Assembly: GCA_021018995.1 (NCBI GenBank)
Contig: CM037591.1
Span: forward strand, 6,082,001-6,146,000
DNA length: 64,000 bases
Direction: 5' to 3'
Source: Chloranthus sessilifolius
Lineage: Eukaryota > Streptophyta > Magnoliopsida > Chloranthales > Chloranthaceae
Positions 1-10,902 of the stretch are shown here, in pieces. Every line of letters begins with the position of its first letter. The first letter of the stretch is position 1. A program made the position numbers and the translations under genes. Below the pieces are notes generated by a model. The model was not told the DNA's origin and made no database searches. It was given only the letters and a program-made list of their open reading frames with translations.

Positions 1-466
1 AAATATAAAAAAATAAGTTTTTTAAAGACTTTTTTGCCCTTATTTTGAGGTGTCAAAAGTAGGGTCACCACCCAATCAATCTGGGACATTAGATTTGACC
101 ATCTTTGACTACTTTTTCAACGATAGATATGCATAAGATTATGCCTAAACTTTTTGGGTAGTAGATCATCATCTTTGGGCAAGTTGTTTTGGCATCCAAT
201 CCTAGATGCATGCCACGTGTAACCCATATATCGTTTCTAAAAATTCGTAGGCGCTGATTCCCTAAAACTAAAACAATCGGCCAGGTTTTCCTAAAGTTAA
301 TGTAAAGTGGGCATGTTTTTCAAATTTTCTCCTTCTTTAACCCTTTATTATATATGAGTGTACTGATGATTTAGTCCTTGGATCATAAGTTTGTAGAGAT
401 TCAAGTACAGTCCAATTATACCCGCACTCCGCCCGGCAAAAGTCAGTCTCTACCATGGGCACTCGT
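1..466. other. non-coding, LTR or leader scrap
   Basis: No coding frame can be supported. The stretch around 50-130 (a GTCAAAAGTAGGGTCACCACCC-like phrase followed by a TCTGGGAC phrase) resembles leader/LTR sequence of Tat-type Ty3 elements, but this is from memory of the style of such sequence. The piece ends abruptly at 466, where a Tekay-type LTR end begins. Confidence 0.25.
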
Positions 467-877
467 TGTGACAGCCCGAATTTCCGCTCTCGGAAATCCG
501 TGCCAGTAGGATCATTCTATGGATGATTCCCAGGACAAATCATGAAGTGTCTGCTCGTATAGCGGAAACCAAGCAGACATTGTCCAGCAGTGGTAGATCG
601 AGTCATCTCAAGGCATTTAAAATAGAAAGTAATAAAACAAACATGTATCTAAATATATAAAAATATATATTCCCAAAAAGGAACTAAGAAGAACCAATGG
701 TGATGGACATCCATCACCCAAAACAATGGTTCCTGATAATGGTTCCAATAGAATGTATAGTAATACTATAAAAGGAAGAAAATATCTACAGAAAGTAAAT
801 ACAGAAGTGACCACCAGGCACACAATAATCCAAAGGTTTACACAAAATCCCAAAAATAGCAGACTCGCATACCCAAA

Positions 878-991
878 CTAAGGATAAAAACCGTCCACCT
901 GGACGTCAGTCTCCTCGTCCTCAGCTTCAGCCTCTAGATCAGGCTAATAGTCAGGGTCGCTCTCGGTGCCAGGAACTCTAGCCTCAGAACC
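878..991 (-). other. acidic mini reading frame inside LTR
   Basis: A short frame rich in D and E (begins GSEARVPGTESDPDY, one in-frame TAG, ends near DGFYP) directly follows a splice-acceptor-like CATTTTAG. Frames of the same kind sit at the same relative place in the LTRs at 3440-3574 and 46369-46464. It is too short and broken to call a gene alone; its interest is in the comparison. Confidence 0.35.
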
Positions 992-1786
992 TAAAATGTT
1001 AACGAAAACAGGGTGAGCTATATCCTAGCTCAATAGAAGAATACCAACTAAAGCGTAATGAATATGCAAGACATGATATTTCAAAAACAGGAAATCAAAT
1101 CAGAATGTATAAACAGGCAAAATCATAGTAAATACTGAGTTTGTAAACAAGAAACAGCCGTTATGCAAATATGTATTCAGTGACTTAAATTGTATTTATT
1201 TTCTAACTTAAGAAACTCCCCTGAATATATAACACGGAGTAAACAGAAATTTACCGATGAAAATCTCAACCAATCGTCGTTCACATGAACAATTTTAGAT
1301 TGCAACAATGTCTCATCTATGGAGTGCAATTGTGCCAAGGGATTACAAGCAGATGCACAAGTGTGTCAGGCTCGGATATACCGCCGGGTCGGTGGGGATC
1401 ATCTGGTTAAATCATCAAATCACATACACACATAGACCTCACAGATCAGATAGCAGAAATCAGAAGCAGGTTTCAGAATACAAATCAGAAAATAGAAATC
1501 AGAGATAGCAGGAATTTATGATATGCTTACATGCTTGTTAAAACAGAAATTATGGCGCAAATATGAAATAAACATGAAATCATACTCAAAAACAGTTTAG
1601 ATTGGTTTTTCCCTACCTCAGATCAAACCTCTTTCTAAGCAAATTCAAAGCTTTTTAAAGCGTCATGGTCCGATCCTAGACCATAAGCATAGTATACTAT
1701 GTGTCAGGTAGGTCAGAAAGTCAACCGATACGATGTCCAGTAGCATTCAATTCACACAAACAAAACAGGACAAAAACAGGGGTGAT

Positions 1787-2258
1787 TGATCGATCAATCC
1801 TCCTTGTTGATCGATCAATGTCTTCATTGATCGATCAATACCCTCAAACTATCTCACAAGTAACAGAGGTAGTTGATCGATCAACACCCATCATTGATCG
1901 ATCAATACCTTAATTGATCGATCAATAACTCCCTTTTCTTCACACTTTATCATAGCTAAATTGATCGATCACCAGCTTTGTTGATCGATCAATGTGTCTT
2001 GTTGATCGATCAATGACTTCATTGATCGATCAATAGCTTAAATTTTCAAAATTCCCACCTTCTGTTCAATGTGTAATTTATACAGATTGATCGATCAATG
2101 CCTTCATTGATCGATCACTACACACAAGTGATCGATCAATGCCTTCATTGATCGATCAATTCCAGTCATTGATCGATCACACTCTCATTGATCGATCACA
2201 CTCTCATTGATCGATCAATACTTAGGATTGATCGATCAATTCACTAATTGATCGATCA
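1787..2258. repeat. phased array of TGATCGATCA palindromes
   Basis: Nineteen copies of the 10-bp perfect palindrome TGATCGATCA (usually extended to ATTGATCGATCAAT) lie in about 470 bp. Counted start to start, 14 of the 18 neighbouring pairs are 19, 20 or 21 bp apart; the other four intervals are longer. The linker bases between palindromes vary, so this is not a simple tandem duplication of a long unit. The array lies inside an LTR relic. Confidence 0.9.
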
Positions 2259-2429
2259 ACACCCTTCGAGCACCTTGAAAGATAGGCTTTTATGTCCCTT
2301 TGATTAAGTTATTTGTACCTAGTTTAAATTAGATAAATGGTGGGTATAAAATATGATAACAGTTTGGTGCTTTGGAAGAAAAAAAAATCAGGCAAAGAAG
2401 AACAAATTGGAACAACACATACTTGAACA

Positions 2430-2600
2430 AATTCGAAGTTCGAATTCAAATTCGAACATCAAATTTGAAATTTGAACATCGAAATGAAATTCGATGATCG
2501 AATTTTGGGGTCTCTGACTGATGCACTTTTGGAGGAATTCGATGCTCGAATTCAAATTCGAGCATCGAATTTGGAATTCAATGATCGAATTCTATCTTGT
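2430..2600. repeat. TTCGAA/AATTCGA palindrome cluster
   Basis: Repeated short palindromes built from ATTCGAAT and TCGAATT. The best single one is 2536-2571: 17-bp perfect inverted arms, beginning AATTCGATGCTCGAATT, separated by CA. It lies just upstream of the GAGGTAGGGG block, the same relative place as the TGATCGATCA array in the opposite LTR. Confidence 0.8.
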
Positions 2601-3439
2601 TTTCTGCCCTTCGAAAATTTTTGGAAAATTTATGGGTAGCTTCTGTTGGACTTATGGACCCCATTAACACATTGTGGTGTTAATCTTTGTAGGCTTTGTG
2701 TAGAAAAAGTCCACTGTGAGGACCTCTTTGTGAGAACGTAGACTGAATCAAAGTCGAGGTAGGGGAACCTTAAAACTTATTGCATTTTGTTCTAAGCATT
2801 GGTTAATTCGTTTTCAAACATAAATTCTGAATTTTAGTAGACATAGCATGATTATGAACTCTGAAACTTTGACATAAATAAGAACTTTGAAATTTTGGAA
2901 CTTCCGAACCTCACCTTTGAATTCGAAATATGTATTAGACCTAAGAGATCTGAAAATATATTAATTACATGAAATCTGATATATTTAGTATCCGCATTTG
3001 ATTTGAGGTTAATTAGAACGAAACCCTAGATTCTACCAACCGTGTTGACGGTAATTCAGCCTAGCGCAAGCTTCCCTCATTACGCAGGTGCTTGTTGCAC
3101 TTTCAGAAAAAGGGTTCATTGAACGACGATGGTTAGTAGGGTTTCCCATTGGTGATACTTTCGCTCTCATGATATATTAATTTGGGAGATATAATTAAGT
3201 TATAAGTTTAAGACAAGAAGCATGCATGGCATCAGAATTTAAAACCATAAGAACATCCGACTTGTTAAAATTCTCTTTTGACATACTATTTTAGAATTGG
3301 AATCTAGTAATTAAAGCATCTTTTGAAAATCATAACTGATCCGATTTTGTCTTTGAAAACCATTGCTTGTGATAAAACGTGAATAGATAAGTTTTCTCTA
3401 TTGAGCTTCGATGTTAGCTCACCCCGACTATACGTCACA

Positions 3440-3574
3440 GGTGCTGAGACTGACTTAGGCTCCGACAATCTCGATCTAGAGGACTCTGACTACATCCCTG
3501 AGGAGGAGCCAGAGATCCCAGCAAAGGAGTTCTTTCCTTCAACTAGACTTGTCTTTTGGTACTTTTTAATTTAG
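3440..3574 (+). other. acidic mini reading frame inside LTR
   Basis: The frame starts across an acceptor-like TACGTCACAG|GT and reads GAETDLGSDNLDLEDSDY followed by a run of E and P, ending at TAG 3572-3574. About a third of its first 30 residues are D or E. The counterpart at 46369-46464 keeps the order: G, acidic run, D-Y/F-I, acidic run, P-x-K-D/E-F. Confidence 0.4.
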
Positions 3575-4189
3575 AATTATTTTGGATTAATTATGGGCCC
3601 AAGGCCTAGATTGGATATTTTGATATCATTTGAGGAATCATCATTAGGAACCATTGTATAGGTGATTGGATTGGTCATCACCGGTGGTTCTTTCTGGTTC
3701 CTCTTGGTGATATATTTTGTATAAGCTATTGATTTGGTCTTTTTTGTTTTGCTTATGTTTAGAACTATGATTATATTGCCAGCTTTAGTTTGATATACGG
3801 CTTATTGAGAATTCAATAAGTTGGTGAACCAACCTTTTCAATACCTTAAGGATTGGAAAAGTTTGGTCATCACAGTAAAAATAAATTAAGAGATGCAGAT
3901 ATAGGATAAAATATATAATATTTCTATGCTCAATGTTTTACTTTGAATGTATGGACATCCATAACCAGAAAACTATATATATGTGGCACCACTCATTTCG
4001 TTAACCTTAAGTGGTCATTAAATGAAAGAACTATTGCTCTTTATCTTATTCGAGCGCCTGACACAGGCGCTAACCGAGCCGTGTGCTTAGTTAATATAAT
4101 AATATAAAAATATGAGATAAAAGATAAAAAAATTTAATAACTCTAGATAATGCATCCAATAATTTAATTACTATAAATGCTCTAATCGG

Positions 4190-5292
4190 TCACCATAAGT
4201 TAGTAACTATTCCTATTTTAAAAGAAGTTTTTCACCAATGTGTTTGTGTATTTTAGTCCAATTGTAGGTAAGTTTATAGACTTTATAAAATGAATTAAAT
4301 GGTGACCCACTAAGTTACAATACTTTCAACAATTATTTATCGATGCAAATTTATCTCCAAAGAAGGTAATTTTGGATTATCCGATACAGTGAAATTTGAC
4401 TTTTAATATGTTAGAGAGAATTCTCCCTATACAAGAACAAGTAGAAACTACTCTAACCGGTTTGGGAAAAGACCCTATCACTACTTGGGATGATCTACTA
4501 ATCATTAAAAAAAAATTCGAATATTTTTAAAATTTTACAACTCTATTTTCTAGTATTTTTATATACAAATTTCAATTTATGGATTATTCAAAATGTGAAA
4601 ATGTTAGGCCAATTAGATCAAGTTAGAAGACATCTGTCATTTTTAAAATGCAATAAAAATACGATAAATATTAGAGGATTATACCTTTAAATTTGGCCTT
4701 AGCAAGTATGATAGACCTGAGATATAAATTAATAGTATTAAACCTTCTTTTAACGATGCAAAACAATGGTGATGAAGCTAAAGGGGAAATAGCTTTAAAT
4801 AACTATAAATCTAAATATTTTGAACTTTTAATTATTATAAAATTAAATTAAATAAAAGTAATACTAATGAACAAACTGGCACGTATGATTTTTCATCAAT
4901 AATATAAAAATATAGGTTGAGATATAATGTTAACAAACTAATTACACAAAAGGCTGCAAGTGATGAACAACAATATTATTTTGAGAACGGCCAGATTGAA
5001 TCAAATGCAAGTAACAAAAATAAATTTAAAGTTTTAGAATGGTGGAATAATGTCTCCTCTCAATATCATGTGCTCTTCGTTATCCCATGGGATCTACTGA
5101 CAATTCTCGTCTCTATAGTCGAAATCGCCGTTTAGTTCAAGTAGAAGAATTTTAGGGACGTTCTGGAGGCCCTTGAAGGATTCCACAATTAAATCCTTTG
5201 TTTGAAGGACTGGATCGCATAGCAGAAAGGCAAGCGCGAAATCCCGAGAGAAGACTTTGACTTAACCAAAATAGAAGAAATATTAAATTCAT
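4190..5292 (+). pseudogene. hAT transposase relic (copy A)
   Basis: A heavily decayed hAT (Ac/ricesleeper-like) transposase. A degenerate D-x-RYKL block near 4705-4730 and the C-terminal dimerisation region at about 5060-5290 (WDLLTILVS, then frame-broken SSRRILGTF and LKD) are recognisable by comparison with the better copy at 47262-48414. A deletion of about 37 bp removes the AHVLNLIV motif, after TTTTCA near 4230. Frameshifts and stops are frequent. No terminal inverted repeats or 8-bp target duplication were identified, so the element ends are unknown. Confidence 0.7.
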
Positions 5293-5721
5293 AATTTATG
5301 AGTTAATTATTAATATCTTTTAATTAATTTGGTATTGATACAAAACACTAGCCATGGTCATGTATTCTGTATTTTATATGCAAATATTTTCGCGAACAAA
5401 GGTCAGCAATCTCCGCCATTTAGTTAATCAAGACAAGGATCAATGACCCTGTTGGTGTAACTAGACTCAATCCTTACCTAACTTTTCAATAATCATTTCA
5501 TATACGAGGAGCTCATACGAGCCTGTTCGTGAGAACAACGATCAACTATGTAAAGTTATGTTCTATATTATGTATAGTATCGTCTTTCCACTTTCAAATT
5601 TTTAGTATTTGTTACATAATTCAAACTTTTCGTATTCAAAATTCTATATTCTATACCCCAATTCCAGAGGTCCTGTATTCTATTTTTGGTATTCAAAATT
5701 TTGTATCAAGATTTCTGCCTT

Positions 5722-5826
5722 TCATACTCTGTATTCAAAGTTTTGTATTCTATGCATGTTTTCAAAATCCTGTCTTTCATGTTCTGTATTCAAAATTCTA
5801 TATTCTATACATGCTTTCAAAATTCT
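5722..5826. repeat. 55-bp tandem repeat, about 2 copies
   Basis: Two units beginning TCAT..TCTGTATTCAAA (5722-5776; 5777-about 5826, cut short). The same unit occurs three times in copy B (48856-49020). The surrounding 5540-6200 is pyrimidine- and AT-rich low-complexity sequence whose open frames are by-products of the repeat. Confidence 0.75.
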
Positions 5827-6199
5827 TTCATGTTCTGTGTTCTGTATTCCAATTTTCATATTCTATACTTTGTATTTAAATTTACTTCGTTCTAGAAATT
5901 CAATTTCAAATTCATGTACAAGTGCAAGTACAAGTTCAAACTCAGGTTCAATCATGTCACTAATCTCTATTTATCAATCATTTAATTCAAGCAATGCATT
6001 CAAAATTAAAATTTGTATCCTATATTCAGTTTTCAAGATTGTAGTTTATACCTTGTATTTAAGTTTACTTCTTTCAAATTCGAGTTTAAGCACAAATTCA
6101 AGCTCATGCTCAAGCATGTCATCTATCTTTACCTATCAATCATCTGATTCAGACAAATCATTCAAAATTAGAAAGCTAAGTCGAGTTTTCCATAATATG

Positions 6200-8590
6200 A
6201 CTTGATCCTTAAAGGAGGATCTTATCGGTTTACACTTATACCAAGTGTTACCTTAGTTTAGAGTCCAATAAGGACTTATGTTCATAATTGTCGACAAAAG
6301 CAAAATGTGGTTGTCTCTAATGATGTTTGAGGCATCAAGGTGTCTATTTCTAAGAATCCTATGAATTTGGGTTAAGTTAACTAATTGACCACTCATTGAT
6401 CGGGTCTTGGGTTCAATAAGTTATGGGTCCATTGGGTTATCCTTATGTAGTTTGGGCCTTTACTAGATCCAAATCTAGTAGTACAAGTCTTTCCAAGGTT
6501 TGGGCCATTTGTATTTATCCATTAAAGGCCTTTATAAAAAATGTCTTGAGTCAGGCTCGTATCTTATAAAATCATTTAAGATTTATCAAGCCATGGGCCG
6601 AGTCTTTTAACAAAGCGCTTATTTACCTTACCAATCCTATTTACTAAGAATTTGGCATTTTGGCCTTATTGGGTAATCAAAAGATTAGACCAAATCTTTT
6701 GACTTGGGTCTTATCACAGGTTAGCTTCATAGTGAAAATGGGATCGGGCATTTCCCAAATAGCCATAGGTCTCGGGTCAAGATCCAAGTGCTAGATTTTA
6801 TTCTTTCAAATTTCATATTACTCAGAAGTGTGGCGAACAACCTACAGTAAATCGTCTCCCATTTGCGACTCCGATCGAATTTTTGAATGCTTTAAAAACT
6901 AAGAAAAATAGCACTGATAATCGCATCGTTCCCAAGTGGTAGCACTCAAAAAGATGATCAGGCTTTATCGTGGTTGACAAATCACTGTGATCTGTCCTAC
7001 TTTTATCAGGTTTGTGGGCCAAATTCATTAGACTTCGGTGTCTAATCCATAACTCTTAGTGTCGATAGTGACATCGAGCCCTCGACGGCTTTCTAGAAAG
7101 ATCCTCGAGTTATCTAAATTTTTCCTTTACATTTCAAGAGTCAAAGGTAAAAAGATCAAGATGTAATCAGACTCATCCGATCAAGGGTCAGGTCTGATTT
7201 CTGGTTGGGTGCCATGTTCTGCAATTCTGCATTACTTTTTTATCAATTTTCTCGCCGACAATTTACAATTTTGATCGAATCATAGCGTGAAATTTTACCC
7301 AAACCTTAAGGACAAGTCATGGTCCATTCTCAATTTATCCCAAATTTTAGGCATGGGAATCATAACTTTTCAAGGCTCTGATTTCTGGTGCAAAGCATCT
7401 TCGTTGCCTTGGGCTTCGGGTGACGTAACTTTTAAACCGTAAGGAGTTCGGGTCTAAAATATTTACTGGACAACAGGAACCCATCAAGTTATTTATCGAA
7501 AAAATTTAAATTTTATTTCCATTTAATTTGCTCAATATTCTGAAAACAAATTGTTGTCAGTTGCAAAACCTATAGACTTGGGCCTTCGATGGGGTCCACC
7601 TAGTGGTCCATCTCATGCTACAATTTTTGGGTTTTGACTCCTAAGTTAATCTCATATTCATCGGGACCTCTTTCAAGGTCATTCTATCTATTTAGGCAAC
7701 ACTAATTGCTTGTCAATGCTTCCCTAGTCACCGGGTATCAATTTATCCAAAGATTTCGGATTGGGCTTGAAGAGTCATTCAATCTGACCTAAAATTCCAG
7801 ACACGATTACATTTTTCAAAAATCATTTTCTTTTTAGAAATCATTTTTATAGAAATCTCGATTCTTACAACCCATTCGATCGAGTTTTCAAATTCTAATC
7901 GTCATACTTTTCATAGCCTAAGTGACCAAATTTTGGGCTTTCATCGATAAACCATTGATCATTCATGATCGATGTTAGTCATGAGTTTCCAAAATTAGGA
8001 ATCTCATAGAACCATCAATCCATCAAAATGGTCAAACTTTGATCTAAAGACCATTTAGTGGTCTCGATTAAAGTTAGTGACATAAAGCCTATATATTAAA
8101 TCTATTCCTATCCATGCATCTATCACCATTCAATTTTCATGATCAAATTTTCGATGGTCTATCATATCATTCTAAGATTGACTAACTCATTTATACTTAT
8201 GAAGGAATTAGTTTAATGATCAAAATCGCATAAGCAAATCAAGCATTTAACCATACATTTCAAACAAATCAAGCAATTATCAATGCAATCAATCATGACC
8301 ATCCGATTGGGCACTTATCAACTACTGATCAAATGTAACCTTATAATCTCACTATATTCCAACCCCAAGACATGTCAAAAATCGATTCTAATTCCATAAG
8401 CAATAATGCAAGGATCCAATGCAAAATCATATGCAAGTTATTTATCAATCAAGCAATCTAAGACCATTCATTTGGTCATGATTAAAACCAGTGTGATAAT
8501 TAATTTCTAAGATCTCACATGAAAAATTCATCAAAATAAGCATATAATCTCATGTCAAGAACTTTATTGCGATTGGCTTATCAATAGGTT
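6200..8590. other. long non-coding tract, unclassified
   Basis: About 2.4 kb without a believable coding frame, homologous to 49390-51860. It may belong to one long repeat unit with the hAT relic or the 55-bp repeats, but I see no LTR ends, PBS, PPT or terminal inverted repeats that would classify it. Confidence 0.6.
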
Positions 8591-8740
8591 TGAACATTGA
8601 ATTTATCTACTTCTATTTTTTTCTAACAAAAATCACCAAAAACTTTATTGGGATTGGCTTAGAAATTTCTCTCGTCATTTTAACTTCCTAATATAAAAGA
8701 TGCTTTTCCCATGTTTTCATTCCAAATGAGATTTTTTTTA

Positions 8741-9009
8741 GGGCACCTTAGAAAACAATGCCTCAAAAACAAACTTTTTAGCAAAAAAGACCCGACTTCA
8801 AACATTTTAGAAAAACGTGCTTTCACAGATTTTAGAACTTCAGAAAACCGTGAAAGCACTATTTTTTCTAAAAAGTTTTTAAAAAAACAATGCTTTCATG
8901 ATTTTCTGAAGTTTAAAAATTCGTGAAAGCACTGTTTTTCTAAAACGTTTGAAGTCGGGTCATTTTTGCCAAAAAGTTTGTTTTTGAGGCATGTTTCTCT
9001 AATTATCCC
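8741..9009. mobile_element. Mutator-type MITE, copy A only
   Basis: Long terminal inverted repeats: the left end begins GGGCACCTTAGAAAAC and the complement of the right end begins GGGATAATTAGAGAAAC, then both continue with ATGCCTCAAAAACAAACTTT. The inner arms (TTCACA..CTTCAGAAA) also pair, so the whole 269 bp can fold back. The flanks are the 9-mer TTTTTTTTA at 8732-8740 and 9010-9018; 9 bp is the Mutator-class target size, though the homopolymer makes this weak on its own. The element lies in an approximately 590-bp stretch absent from copy B. Confidence 0.7.
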
Positions 9010-9514
9010 TTTTTTTTAACCATGGCTGGCTTTTGCCTATCATAATCATATTGGCTTCAGCTAATAATATAAGATAGGATAATAGTCAGTTCAACTATGA
9101 TAAACATAGAGGCAGTAGTCAACGTTGTGTAAAGTTAATCTCAATGAAAGCGTTGTGTAAAGTTAAACACCATGACAAGAAGACTACTTCAAGCCATATA
9201 ATGATTTCTTCAACTGACAAATCTTATCATTTTTTACCTTCTATAAACCTTTTCAAATGTGTCATGTAAACTTTTCTTTAAATCCTTCTTTTAGGAAAAC
9301 CACTTTCACATTCTATCAACAAATTTATGCTAAAAATTGAGCGACCACTAAAACAGTTTTAACAAGCCGTCCCAGAAAACATTGACTATTTTGGTTTAGC
9401 TTTACAACAATAAAAGAGTTAAAAGATAAAGTGAATAGCGGAAATATGGAAAAGGCGCAGATAGTGGCAGTAGTGAGCATAGAGTTAAACTCAAGAAGAA
9501 ATATTCAATATGTA

Positions 9515-9538
9515 CTTTGTGCAGCGGCAGCAAGAACC
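9515..9538 (-). pseudogene. E3-ligase linker exon, truncated (A)
   Basis: After acceptor TGCAG the frame reads RVLAAAAQ (the R is shared with the previous exon), then homology stops at CACAAAG. About 210 bp present in copy B, including the start of the RING exon, are replaced by about 26 bp of unrelated filler before the copies realign at TTTAACTCTATGC. Confidence 0.75.
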
Positions 9539-10321
9539 CTGCATAGATGAGAATCTGTAACATATAATCATATATGAATCTGAAATTGAAAAGATGTACA
9601 TCAGAACATGAAGAGGAAGGAGAGTATTCTATCTATCACTCAGGCTACAACCAAAAGCAAAACCTAAGATCACATCAATAAAGTAATTTAGGTGGCCTCA
9701 AGTCACTGATGAGTTCTGGACATGTGTCTTTTTTTTTATAACCTGGATGAGGCTATCCTTTATATAAGTTGTATTATCTAAATCTTTGTCGGTAAATGAA
9801 TGAAGTCATTTTCATATCTGTGAATATAATTTTGTCATAATACCCATCAATGATTTGATCATACAATTTCATCTCTATCATAGAATATACCCTTCAGGGA
9901 ACAATAATGGCCACGACTATTTACGAAACCCGACCGTCCCAGATAAGAACACATATAAAACATACATCTCACATGCATTAAATATTGTTCGAACTTTTGT
10001 GAAGATAAAAAGCATTTCTGAAGTAAAAAGGAACACGATACAATCACTTCTGAAGTGAAATAATCGCTCTAAAAGATAATAGAATTTCTGAAATACTTAA
10101 TTGTCAAAAAACTTAAAGCAGAGTAAGAGTGATTTTTGTCATTTTAAGACATTCAGAAATGTTTGTAAAATTTTTACAATTTTCAAAATTCAAGGAACCC
10201 AGTTGTGGATTTAAATATTCATTTTATTTTGATTTCTAAGAGTAACCAACCGTTTCCACATTATTCACTAATTGATTCAGTTCCCCATTCCCATCAAGAT
10301 CAGAAATCAATTAATCATTAC

Positions 10322-10432
10322 CTTTTTTGCAAATCTCTTCACTGTTTTCTTTCCAAAATATATCGAACGGCATGCTCAGCAATCAGAGAAAGGCCGAACA
10401 CTGATAACCGCATTGAAGCATGCTGACACCAC
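10322..10432 (-). pseudogene. E3-ligase exon, second membrane segment (A)
   Basis: 111 bp between acceptor TTTACAG and donor GTAATG. The translation keeps the family pattern W-x-x-x-A-S-M followed by a hydrophobic segment and Y-I-L-E-R-K. An in-frame TGA replaces a residue of the basic stretch after the membrane segment. The same TGA is present in copy B once its 1-bp deletion is allowed for, so it predates the duplication. Confidence 0.85.
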
Positions 10433-10525
10433 CTGTAAAGAGTGCCTCCCTCAAATAGGTTTGAATAAAATATATAAAAGTAAATAAACAAGGAAAAATG
10501 AACCAAAAAAAATTCAGCAAACTAC

Positions 10526-10638
10526 CTAGCCGATTTGCCAAGATCTGCAATGCGCTCATCAATATTTTCTGGGGACACGTAAAATGGCCCTTTATGTGGT
10601 CACTGAATCCATATTGTCCCACTGCCATCTTTAACAGC
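10526..10638 (-). pseudogene. E3-ligase exon AVKDG..PFYVS (A)
   Basis: 113 bp between acceptor CGTAG and donor GTAGTT. Starts AVKDGSGTIWIQ, then a TGA that is CGA (Arg) in copy B, then PHKGPFYVSPENIDERIADL. This is the intermembrane-space (BAM/GIDE) domain end. The stop is private to copy A, a C-to-T change at a CpG. Confidence 0.9.
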
Positions 10639-10902
10639 CTACGAAGATATCACACAAATAACAATAATAATAATTAATTATAAATCAGAACAATGCGCCA
10701 GAATTTACTATCAACTTGCAGGAAAAAACAAAATATTCCAAGATTTTTAGAAAACAACTGAACTAATTCTGATACTTAGTTTAATGAACCAAAATATAGC
10801 AGCTAATATGAAAATGGACAACACGCCAAATATTTCTCAGAAGAAATAGCTGATAATGAGAAATAGTTGTCAACACATTAGATGATTTGAATTTTGAATG
10901 TG

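Larger units (their letters stand above)
467..2270 (-). mobile_element. Tekay-type LTR relic, minus strand
   Basis: Read on the minus strand, this ends at 467 with GGGCTGTCACA, a Tekay/Del-style LTR 3' end. It shares several blocks with the plus-strand LTR at about 2300-3874 and with the LTR at 43990-46743: a GTTCAT..GAACGACGAT block near 1265-1290, a GAGGTAGGGAA block near 1620, and a short acidic reading frame at 878-991. No internal Tekay coding lies next to it. The palindrome array at 1787-2258 lies upstream of the GAGGTAGGG block in this orientation. The 5' end of the LTR was not located. No target-site duplication is visible: the five bases before 467 do not match those after 3874. Confidence 0.6.
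2300..3874 (+). mobile_element. Tekay-type LTR relic, plus strand
   Basis: The 3' end is TGGTCATCACA at 3864-3874. Blocks homologous to the Tekay LTR at 43990-46743 include TTCATTGAACGACGATGG near 3117-3134 and the acidic frame at 3440-3574. A donor-like GAG|GTAGGG is at 2756-2764 and an acceptor-like CACAG|GT at 3436-3442. TTCGAATT-type palindromes occupy about 2430-2600. The exact 5' end cannot be placed because the LTR runs head to head into the minus-strand relic to its left. Sequence homologous to copy B begins immediately after 3874. Confidence 0.6.

Noticed and set aside
1787..2258. CRISPR-like repeat with spacers
   Set aside because: Repeats are 10-16 bp palindromes with 5-11 bp linkers in a plant LTR; CRISPR repeats and spacers are longer and no cas genes exist here.
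5529..6205. Overlapping open frames rich in F, Y, S and I
   Set aside because: All three frames are open because the 55-bp repeat tract has few stop words; no family resemblance.
9859..10060. Open frame with several Cys as a RING exon of the E3 ligase
   Set aside because: Cysteine spacing does not fit a RING finger, and the genuine RING start is found elsewhere (52160-52253).
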